A stretch of 5,142 bases of DNA from Planctomycetota bacterium (GTDB taxonomy: Bacteria; Planctomycetota; Phycisphaerae; SM23-33; FEN-1343): NCBI GenBank assembly GCA_013203365.1, contig JABMQG010000524.1, forward strand, positions 1-5,142, read 5' to 3'. This document shows, one piece after another, positions 1-4,596 of this stretch (position 1 is its first letter; each line of letters starts with the position of its first letter). The position numbers and the translations under genes are program-made. The notes beneath the pieces are model-generated. The model saw nothing but the letters and a program-made list of their open reading frames with translations, had not been told where the DNA came from and searched no databases.

Positions 1-9
1 ACACGGTTT

Positions 10-27
10 GGCCCTGAAACAGGGGCC
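10..27. terminator. GC-rich hairpin downstream of uvrC, possible weak terminator
   Basis: Read on the minus strand, this is a stem of seven base pairs (GG plus CCCTG pairing with CAGGG plus CC, one bulged C) closed by a TTT loop. It lies about 54 nt past the uvrC stop. No T-run follows on either strand, so it is not a canonical intrinsic terminator. It may act as a 3' end stabiliser or a Rho-dependent end. Confidence 0.3.
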
Positions 28-80
28 TTACGTTCCGTTTCCGTACGTCATCTCAATCGGAAAATGCTCTAAGTTTCGGA

Positions 81-1514
81 TCATTCCTTGCTTTTCTTGG
101 GCTTGGGCTTGGGGGTTTCACCAAGGGTGCTCTTGCGACGGAGGATGTGATGGTAGTGCTGGGCGAAACGGTGGGCTTCGTCGCGGACGTTTTGGAGCAG
201 ATGGAGGGCGGGGTCGGTGCGTTTGAGGCGAAGCGGGGCGGTTCGGCCGTGAATGTAGAGGAGTTCTTCCTTCTTTGCCAGGGCCGCCAAGGTGGGCGGG
301 CTGAACGCCAGTTCGTCGAAGGCTGAATAGGCCGCGGAGAGCTGGCCCTTACCGCCGTCGATGAGGATGACATCTGGGAACAGGCTCTCGTCCATGCCGG
401 CGTATCGGTATCGTCGCCAGACGACCTCGCGTATGGAGGCGAAGTCGTCGTTTTGCTCGTGAGTGACAATTTTGAACCGCCGGTACCCGCTTTTGAAGGG
501 CTTGCCGTCAACGAACGTGACGACCGCGGCGACGGTTTCCTTTCCGCTGAGGTGCGCGATATCGACACCTTCGACGGTACGCGGCGGGGAGGGCAATTCG
601 AGTCGCTCCGCCAGGGCGGCCGACGCCTGGCGGGCCTCGACGACCGGGGCAAAAAAGACCTCCGGCTGGAGGTTATCGTCCGTCAGTGGCCGGCGGGAGA
701 GGGCCTCGATGGCCCTTAGCTCGTCTCTCAACTCGGCGGCCCTCTCGAAGGCTAGTAGCTTTGAGGCGAGCTGCATCTCGCTGGTGAGTTGGCGGATCAC
801 CTCGCTTCGCTTCGACTGGAGAAATCGGACGAGCCGATGGATGCACTTGTGATAGTCTTCCCTGCCAATCCTGGCAGCGCATGGTGCGGCGCACTGCTTG
901 ATGTTGAACAAGATGCAAGGGCGGAAGAACATGCGTTTTTCGTCTTCCTGGCGGATATCGAGCATGCACGTGCGGAACTTGAACGCCCGCTGCAACAGCG
1001 GCACGGCCGCCCGCAGTTCCCTGGCGTTGACGAACGGGCCAAACAGTTTGACGCCTTTGCTACGCGGCTTTCGTGTGAGGTAGACGCCGGGGAACTCTTC
1101 GCCCGTGGTGATCATCAGGTAGGGGAAAGACTTGTCGTCGCGTTGCCGAATGTTGAACCGCGGCTTGATGTCCTTTATCAGTCGGGCCTCGTGCAGCATG
1201 GCGTCGACCTCGCTGTCGCAAGGGATCGCATCCAGGTCAACGACTAATTCCGCGATCATTCTTGCGATATCGGGCCCGCGGGCCGTGGCAAGGTTGGCCC
1301 CCGGCTGGAAGTAACTGGCGACGCGGGATCGTAGCGTCTTTGCCTTGCCCACATAGAGCACGCGCTGCTCGGCGTCCTTGAAGAGGTAGATGCCGGCAGT
1401 GGTCGGCAGCTCGGCGACCCGTTCACGAAGCCGGGCCAGTATCGAGGTTCGATCGGCGGTTTTTTGTTTTTTTGGTTTTGGTTTTGGTTTTGGTTTTGGT
1501 TTGCAGGTTGCGAT
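81..1514 (-). CDS. uvrC: UvrC-type excinuclease ABC subunit C lacking the C-terminal HhH domain
   Basis: UvrC makes the 3' and 5' incisions around lesions delivered by UvrA/UvrB in nucleotide excision repair. Numbering is from the proposed ATC start at 1514 (477 aa). The GIY-YIG nuclease spans about 37-130, with G41-I42-Y43, Y54-V-G, R64 and E109. Four cysteines (183, 200, 208, 212) match the iron-sulfur cluster region reported for UvrC. The UVR UvrB-binding motif is at about 246-270. The RNase H-like nuclease has D318 (GVDIAH), D386 (LIDGGKGQ) and H448 (DEAHRFA). The protein stops shortly after that block with a PKPKPKKSKE tail, so the (HhH)2 domain of the usual ~600-aa enzyme is absent. The only in-frame GTG (1361) would remove the GIY motif and part of the nuclease, so the true start must lie upstream. 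No ATG, GTG or TTG exists there in this frame back to the stop at 1538-1536. ATC at 1514, preceded 8 nt upstream by GGAG, is the best candidate, but the exact start is uncertain. It is co-oriented with the upstream repressor gene. Confidence 0.9.
   Translation of the reverse strand: MATCKPKPKPKPKPKKQKTADRTSILARLRERVAELPTTAGIYLFKDAEQRVLYVGKAKTLRSRVASYFQPGANLATARGPDIARMIAELVVDLDAIPCDSEVDAMLHEARLIKDIKPRFNIRQRDDKSFPYLMITTGEEFPGVYLTRKPRSKGVKLFGPFVNARELRAAVPLLQRAFKFRTCMLDIRQEDEKRMFFRPCILFNIKQCAAPCAARIGREDYHKCIHRLVRFLQSKRSEVIRQLTSEMQLASKLLAFERAAELRDELRAIEALSRRPLTDDNLQPEVFFAPVVEARQASAALAERLELPSPPRTVEGVDIAHLSGKETVAAVVTFVDGKPFKSGYRRFKIVTHEQNDDFASIREVVWRRYRYAGMDESLFPDVILIDGGKGQLSAAYSAFDELAFSPPTLAALAKKEELLYIHGRTAPLRLKRTDPALHLLQNVRDEAHRFAQHYHHILRRKSTLGETPKPKPKKSKE
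1470..1503. repeat. (TTTTGG)5 microsatellite inside the uvrC N-terminal coding region
   Basis: Five perfect tandem copies of TTTTGG lie at 1470-1499, followed by a partial copy (TTTG). On the coding (minus) strand they read CCA AAA and encode Pro-Lys dipeptides. The unit is six bases, so copy-number change keeps the reading frame. A T7 run and a T5 run adjoin it (1467-1473 and just before). The four or more evenly spaced GG pairs with TTTT loops could form a two-tetrad G-quadruplex on the plus strand, which is the template strand for uvrC. Confidence 0.9.
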
Positions 1515-1540
1515 TGTTTCGACTCCAGGTTGGATTTATC

Positions 1541-1551
1541 GGTACCGTACC
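1541..1551. promoter_or_regulatory. 11-bp palindrome upstream of uvrC, possible operator
   Basis: GGTAC-C-GTACC is a perfect dyad with a one-base centre, about 27 bp upstream of the proposed uvrC start, in the gap between the repressor and uvrC. It could be a small operator. No second copy was noticed in the window, and it does not resemble the GTCRA half-sites near the repressor promoter. Confidence 0.2.
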
Positions 1552-1615
1552 TAAAGCCTAATCAAGGCGGATCGGCTTCCTGAATCCAGAGCATCCGACG
1601 ATCAGTTGCAGCGTC

Positions 1616-1647
1616 CCGGCCGAGTGAGGCCGGCCCGAGGTTTTTTT
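1616..1647 (+). terminator. GC hairpin followed by T7 (plus-strand terminator-like)
   Basis: CCGGCC (1616-1621), loop GAGTGA, GGCCGG (1628-1633), then a 7-nt spacer and TTTTTTT at 1641-1647. Read on the plus strand it looks like an intrinsic terminator with an unusually long spacer, but no plus-strand gene precedes it, so it could only limit antisense transcription. On the minus strand the hairpin sits about 15 nt past the repressor stop with no U-tract after it, so repressor transcripts may read on into uvrC. Confidence 0.35.
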
Positions 1648-1648
1648 A

Positions 1649-2746
1649 TTATACCGGCCTAACGCGTGCGATGACCTTCAGGGCCCAGACTACCTGGTCC
1701 GGCCGGTAGGCGGCGGGGCTGAATCTTTCGTTGATTGGGATCAGGTGTATACCGTCCCGCTCGGAGCGGTAGAGTTTGCAGGTAACGCCGATCTGGTCCA
1801 CAAGCTGCACAACGGCGGGTTTGCCCTGTTCGGCGGGGTATGATGGGCAGAGAAGCACCACATCGCCGTGACAGATTTCCGGCTCCATACTCTCGCCATC
1901 AATTCGGACGGCAAAGGTGGCGTCATATTTACTGGCGATATGTTCGGCGATGACGAACTCGGCCGTGCCTGGAGCTTCGGGGGTATCGAGGAGCACCATC
2001 TGGACGGTCGAACCGTCGGCTGCCAGGACTCCGACGGCCTCGGCACGGCCGAGGAACCGCGCTGGTCGCGGCTTCATCGCGGCAACCAGGTCGGCCAGCA
2101 TGGTGACGCCCTTGCTGTCGCCGCCGATGTCTTGCCAGAAATGTGGGATTCCGGCTGCGCTACGTCCGATTACGGGTATCCACCCCTGCCGGTCGCTTGA
2201 CGGCACACCATCCGTCACGTCGGTATCGCCGGTTGGGGCTTCAGCCGGCGCGTCTTCGGCGGCTTTGGACGGGGCTATTTTTGTGCGTGGGGTTTCAGCG
2301 TTTTCCTTTCCCGCGGCTTGTTCGGGTGGCGAGGCGAGGTTTTGGGTTTGGGTTGTGCCTTTGCCGACCGCAAGGTCGGCGTCCGGGAATTTTTCCGCCG
2401 CCTCGGCCAGGAGATCCACAAACGCGGCAAGTGCCGACGCACATTTCGGCCGATTGGCCAGAAGTCGTGCTGCCCTGGCAATAACGGGGTGGCCGGGAGG
2501 AATTGGCGCGGGGCCTTCCTTCCCCGTCAACAGCCAGCGTAAATCTGTATGCGTCAGGTCGGCGATGCGTACAAGCACGGTGGCCGGAGGCAGGCGCAAT
2601 TTCTCATAAGTATCGTATGTTGTGGGGCTTATGCCGATCTCACGGGCAAAGGCCGCCTTCCCCCTGGCCCCGGCGTATTCCACGCGAAGCTGTCTAACTC
2701 TGCTGCATACATCTACAATAGTAGGCTTACAGAAATTATTATCCAT
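1649..2746 (-). CDS. LexA-like / S24-family self-cleaving repressor with N-terminal HTH
   Basis: This looks like a cytoplasmic DNA-binding repressor of the CI/LexA type (365 aa). An XRE-like helix-turn-helix spans about 12-76 (FAREIGISPTTYDTYEKL is the turn and recognition region). A long Ala/Pro/Thr-rich linker covers about 125-187. The S24 peptidase domain follows, with a cleavage site of LexA type, VIGRSAAGIP, scissile bond A198-G199. The catalytic Ser is S286 in GESMEP and the catalytic Lys is K324 in VTCKLYR. All elements for RecA-stimulated self-cleavage are present, so inactivation by DNA damage is likely. The cleavage site and Ser are 88 residues apart, about 50 more than in LexA. The start at ATG 2746 is chosen because it directly precedes the HTH. 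An upstream in-frame ATG at 2860 would add 38 hydrophobic, AT-rich residues running through the divergent promoter. The ribosome binding site is weak. It could regulate its own gene, the divergent small gene and the co-oriented uvrC. Confidence 0.85.
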   Translation of the reverse strand: MDNNFCKPTIVDVCSRVRQLRVEYAGARGKAAFAREIGISPTTYDTYEKLRLPPATVLVRIADLTHTDLRWLLTGKEGPAPIPPGHPVIARAARLLANRPKCASALAAFVDLLAEAAEKFPDADLAVGKGTTQTQNLASPPEQAAGKENAETPRTKIAPSKAAEDAPAEAPTGDTDVTDGVPSSDRQGWIPVIGRSAAGIPHFWQDIGGDSKGVTMLADLVAAMKPRPARFLGRAEAVGVLAADGSTVQMVLLDTPEAPGTAEFVIAEHIASKYDATFAVRIDGESMEPEICHGDVVLLCPSYPAEQGKPAVVQLVDQIGVTCKLYRSERDGIHLIPINERFSPAAYRPDQVVWALKVIARVRPV

Positions 2747-2749
2747 TTT

Positions 2750-2791
2750 TATGTCGTTTTTATCTTGACTATCCACGCGTATGTCGATATA
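2750..2791. promoter_or_regulatory. Candidate operator: GTCRA half-sites in the divergent promoter region
   Basis: TATGTCG occurs at 2750-2756 and again at 2780-2786, exactly 30 bp apart (about three helical turns). Between them TATCTTGAC (2761-2769) forms an imperfect inverted repeat with GTCGATATA (2783-2791), 7 of 9 positions matching. These half-sites overlap the -35 and -10 of the plus-strand promoter and the early transcribed region of the repressor. That is where a self-regulating repressor would bind. Confidence 0.35.
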
Positions 2792-2793
2792 TA
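2765..2793 (+). promoter_or_regulatory. Sigma70-type promoter for the small basic protein
   Basis: TTGACT at 2765-2770 (five of six to the -35 consensus) is followed by a 17-bp spacer and TATATA at 2788-2793 (four of six), in an AT-rich stretch. Transcription would begin near 2800 and give a leader of about 38 nt before the ATG at 2838. It overlaps the candidate repressor half-sites. Confidence 0.5.
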
Positions 2794-2802
2794 TAAAAAA
2801 GT

Positions 2803-2830
2803 ATTTTAACCTGGAAAACAGCGGGGACAA
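2803..2830 (-). promoter_or_regulatory. Candidate promoter for the S24 repressor
   Basis: On the minus strand TTGTCC (2830-2825), a 16-bp spacer and TAAAAT (2808-2803, five of six) give a plausible promoter. Transcription would start near 2796 and leave a leader of about 50 nt that covers the GTCRA half-sites. It is back-to-back with the plus-strand promoter, as in phage-type repressor switches. Confidence 0.4.
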
Positions 2831-2837
2831 GAAAAAA

Positions 2838-3053
2838 ATGACTGGTTTAGACAACAACATTCTGATGGAGCTTCAGAAGCTTTTAACGGCCATGGAACAA
2901 ATCCATACGTGGCAATCAGAGCTGCTTTCAAGGGCGTCAGGGCTTGTTTCGGCGTCGTCGGCCGTGCGGGGCAAATCGGCCGGGAAGGGCAAATCGCCCG
3001 ACAGATCGCGGAGACCGGCGTCGGTCAAGAGACGGACGAAGAAAGAAAACTGA
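2838..3053 (+). CDS. Small coiled-coil protein with highly basic tail, unknown function
   Basis: I do not recognise a family. The 71-aa product has two parts. Residues 4-33 form an amphipathic helix with a 4-3 hydrophobic pattern (I8, L12, L15, M19, I22, then L29), which suggests a short coiled coil able to dimerise or bind a partner. Residues 43-71 are rich in Lys, Arg, Ser and Pro (GKSAGKGKS, SRRP, VKRRTKK) and look disordered and able to bind nucleic acid. There is no signal peptide or membrane segment. ATG 2838 is chosen over the upstream ATG at 2781 because GGGGA lies 10 nt before it and the upstream ATG falls between the -35 and -10 elements. It is divergent from the S24 repressor, across 91 bp, and is a likely target of it. 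Short length makes the call less certain than its neighbours. Confidence 0.6.
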   Translation: MTGLDNNILMELQKLLTAMEQIHTWQSELLSRASGLVSASSAVRGKSAGKGKSPDRSRRPASVKRRTKKEN

Positions 3054-3369
3054 CAGTAGCGCCTTGCATCCACCGGTTTGATTTTGCACACTTCCTAGAG
3101 AAACTTCTGTTAGGCAAGCTTTTTTTGCCAGGGAGCAGCTCTTTCGTCGCATGTCGTTCTGCTTATCAGGCTGACAATGGCAGGTGCTGGCGGCTTTTCT
3201 GAACTGTGCCGGATTGTCGCAATCTGATAAGCTAGCGGTAGCCTGAGAGACAGGTTGTCTTGTTGGTTGGGTTCTTTCTATGCCCCTGCGGATCGGGGAA
3301 TATCAAGCGTGCGAGATTGCACTGGTGCTGTTAGGGATTGTGTCTGGCCAGTAGTCAGGAAAGCAGAAT
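3054..3369. other. Non-coding stretch between the small basic gene and the PilZ gene
   Basis: No convincing coding region is seen on either strand. GGCAA (3113-3117) and TTGCC (3125-3129) flank a T-rich loop and may be a weak end signal for the small gene. It also holds a 72-nt hairpin (listed separately), a CCTG-AGAGA-CAGG hairpin at 3242-3254 followed by T-rich sequence, and a CCCC/GGGG hairpin at 3283-3298. No strong sigma70 promoter for the PilZ gene is visible. Confidence 0.6.
3161..3232. other. 72-nt long imperfect hairpin (possible structured RNA)
   Basis: GCTTATCAG at 3161-3169 is the perfect reverse complement of CTGATAAGC at 3224-3232 (9 bp). Inside it, GACAAT (3173-3178) pairs with ATTGTC (3213-3218), and GGCA (3179-3182) pairs with TGCC (3207-3210). 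The result is a three-segment stem with a 3x5 internal loop, a GG bulge and a 24-nt apical loop. It could be a small RNA, a leader element of the PilZ gene about 140 nt downstream, or a degenerate palindromic element. It does not match any riboswitch I can recognise. Confidence 0.5.
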
Positions 3370-3687
3370 ATGTCTGCTAGAGCCGCCGAACGTCGCCGGA
3401 GCACCCGCACGCCGGCAGTTTATTTTACTGTCCTTCGTGACGGGCGCAATCGCAAGGAACTCGCCAGCGGCCGGACGGCCAACACAAGCGAGACGGGCGT
3501 GATGGTGCTGGTTCGAAGCAACGATAAGATTCCCATAGATGGCAAGGTGTGCGCCACGCTTACGCTTCCCGCAGACCCCGCAGCCGGGACAAAACGACAA
3601 GTGGTTTACGAGTGCCGGATTGTCCGCCGGCTAGAGATGGGAAACATGCTCGGGTTGGGATTGGAGTTTCTTACCAAGCTGGCCTGA
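3370..3687 (+). CDS. Stand-alone PilZ-domain protein (c-di-GMP receptor)
   Basis: The 105-aa product is essentially one PilZ domain, the small beta-barrel that binds cyclic di-GMP and changes its partner's activity. Both ligand motifs are visible: RxxxR as R9-R10-S-T-R13, and (D/N)xSxxG as N38-T-S40-E-T-G43. The rest of the barrel is recognisable: a hydrophobic strand after the serine motif (VMVLVR), GKVCATLTLP at about 58-67, a VVYECRIVRR strand and the closing GLGLEF. It has no membrane segment or fused output domain, so it probably works by binding another protein or as a free cytoplasmic sensor. The target is not in this window. The start at ATG 3370 is supported by AGGA at 3357-3360, 9 nt upstream. 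It stands alone after a 316-bp gap and converges on the SDR remnant. Confidence 0.85.
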   Translation: MSARAAERRRSTRTPAVYFTVLRDGRNRKELASGRTANTSETGVMVLVRSNDKIPIDGKVCATLTLPADPAAGTKRQVVYECRIVRRLEMGNMLGLGLEFLTKLA

Positions 3688-3704
3688 TTGATGTTAGAGC
3701 AGTA

Positions 3705-3736
3705 GGCCAAAGGTGGGCATTTGGTCCAGTTTGGCC
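3705..3736. terminator. Inverted repeat between convergent genes, possible bidirectional terminator
   Basis: GGCCAAA (3705-3711) and TTTGGCC (3730-3736) are perfect 7-bp complements separated by 18 nt. An alternative inner pairing is CCAAA with TTTGG at 3720-3724. The position, between the PilZ stop (3687) and the SDR stop (3787), suits a shared terminator, but there is no long T-run on either side. Confidence 0.4.
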
Positions 3737-3760
3737 GGAACGCGAAGAGCCGGAACGAAG
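3734..3760. repeat. Short imperfect tandem repeat
   Basis: GCCGGAACG occurs at 3734-3742 and 3749-3757, a 15-bp period, each copy followed by a GAAG or AAG run. It lies in the convergent gap next to the inverted repeat. No function is evident. Confidence 0.4.
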
Positions 3761-3786
3761 TGACGGCGTCGTCTCGGCAGACAAAC

Positions 3787-4284
3787 TTAGAGTCTTCGCA
3801 GGTGGAATCCCCCGTCGATGTGGAACACCTCGCCGGTACTGAAGCCGAACTGGTCGTCTGCAATAGCGCCAACGGCCCGGGCAATGTCGTGCGGCCTGCC
3901 CCATCGGCGGATGGGTGTGAGGCCTTCGCGGATCAGTTCGTCGTATTTGGCATGGCCCGGTTCGCCTCGTCTTGTGGCGATGAGTCCGGCCCTGACCTCG
4001 TAGACATTAATGCCGAACTCTCCCAGCCTGTCTGCGAACAGGCGACAGAGCATAGCCACTCCGGAAGCGGTCAGGCACGCCAGGCCCTGGTCTGCGCTGG
4101 TGGTATAGGCCGCCAGGCTGCCCAGGAAGACGATTTTCCCGCCGTCGGCGGAACCGCTTTCAATGAGCCTGATCATCTCGTTTGCGACCCGTTTGGCCAT
4201 AAACAGCGGTGTAAGCAACCCAGCCGACAGGGCTTGTGCCGCGGCTTGCACGTCCAATTCCAAAAGGTCGCATGAGGCGATCAT
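3787..4284 (-). CDS. C-terminal two-thirds of an SDR oxidoreductase, catalytic residues lost
   Basis: The 165-aa ORF matches the C-terminal part of classical short-chain dehydrogenases of the FabG-like PRK12745 type, which act on carbonyls with NAD(P)H. Recognisable blocks are helix E (about 11-40), GGKIVFLGS at 48-56, GINVYEVRAG at 91-100, RRWGRPHDIARAV at 126-138 and STGEVFHIDGG at 149-159. The Asn-Ser-Tyr-Lys tetrad is nearly gone. Ser56 remains, but 13 residues on, where YxxxK should lie, the sequence is A69-CLT-A73, and the helix E Asn position reads Gly or Ala. The usual PG turn is AG. The first Rossmann strands and the NNAG region are missing. The ATG overlaps the stop of an upstream fragment as ATGA, so it could be translated by coupling. 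It is probably a pseudoenzyme or a decaying gene, inactive as an oxidoreductase. Confidence 0.75.
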   Translation of the reverse strand: MIASCDLLELDVQAAAQALSAGLLTPLFMAKRVANEMIRLIESGSADGGKIVFLGSLAAYTTSADQGLACLTASGVAMLCRLFADRLGEFGINVYEVRAGLIATRRGEPGHAKYDELIREGLTPIRRWGRPHDIARAVGAIADDQFGFSTGEVFHIDGGFHLRRL

Positions 4285-4379
4285 ATCTCCGGCCGGCGGC
4301 GGAGCAATTCGACGACAACGGCGCTACCCGGGCTGGACAATCCCCCACAGACCAATGCAACAGGAGTCTCTGATGTCAT
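4281..4379 (-). pseudogene. Detached N-terminal fragment of the SDR gene
   Basis: This 32-aa ORF carries the first strand and helix of a Rossmann fold: TPVALVCGG, then SSPGSAVVVELLRRRPEI. The glycine motif TGxxxGxG is degenerate (CGGLSSPG, middle Gly replaced by Ser). It ends at a TGA overlapping the next ATG by four bases. About 70 residues that normally join it to the 3787-4284 ORF (the rest of the cofactor half, with NNAG) are absent, and the two parts are in different frames. AAGGA at 4391-4387, 7 nt before ATG 4379, is a good ribosome binding site, so 4379 is the original gene start. A single-base insertion at the junction would join the parts into a protein of about 197 aa. Confidence 0.6.
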
Positions 4380-4596
4380 TACCGGTTCCTTGATCCCTAG
4401 GTAAATCGCTGTTCGGGAACACGCACCTTCACCAATGGAACAGTCCGTATAACTGTATCGGCAGAAGCGCCGTCTCAGCATTGGGATTTGCCGTTGTGCG
4501 CCCTATCCGAGTGCTGTAGGATGACGCCTTCAGACAGTGGGATTCAGCGGCGACGCCGAGAATTTCGAAGAGTCCCTAACACAGGAAGGTGCAAAA
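4380..4596. other. Divergent intergenic region, SDR remnant / nitroreductase
   Basis: No gene is seen in these 217 bp. They carry the SDR ribosome binding site, two dyad-symmetric motifs (listed separately) and a weak plus-strand promoter candidate, TTGTGC at 4494-4499 with a 17-bp spacer and TAGGAT at 4517-4522 (three and four of six). Confidence 0.5.
4410..4456. promoter_or_regulatory. Two operator-like dyads in the divergent region
   Basis: TGTTC-GG-GAACA (4410-4421) and ACAGT-N7-ACTGT (4440-4456) are perfect inverted repeats whose centres are about 32 bp apart, close to three helical turns. GGAACA also recurs directly at 4416 and 4437, 21 bp apart. The size and symmetry fit binding sites of a dimeric regulator controlling the divergent SDR/nitroreductase pair. 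The regulator is not encoded in an obvious place here. Confidence 0.35.

Noticed and set aside
789..1247. 152-aa plus-strand ORF inside uvrC
   Set aside because: Antisense to strongly conserved UvrC sequence, with no motif of its own.
1917..2609. 230-aa plus-strand ORF opposite the repressor gene
   Set aside because: Low-complexity Ala/Ser/Arg composition typical of an antisense shadow of a GC-rich gene; the minus strand has clear HTH and S24 motifs.
1649..3053. Prophage immunity region
   Set aside because: The repressor and divergent small gene look phage-like, but the small protein is not a Cro-type HTH and no integrase, att site or structural gene is present in the window.
3113..3129. 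Strong intrinsic terminator after the small basic gene
   Set aside because: The stem is only 5 bp and the T-run lies in the loop rather than after the stem.
3255..3369. c-di-GMP (GEMM) riboswitch upstream of the PilZ gene
   Set aside because: Attractive because of the c-di-GMP link, but I could not find the conserved GEMM core or its paired stems in the leader.
3721..4275. 184-aa plus-strand ORF opposite the SDR
   Set aside because: No recognisable domain; the minus strand carries clear SDR motifs and a ribosome binding site.
4403..4424. E. coli-type LexA box (CTGT-N8-ACAG) at CTGTTCGGGAACACGC
   Set aside because: The left half matches but the right half reads ACGC; the better description is the TGTTC/GAACA dyad, with no evidence of LexA binding.
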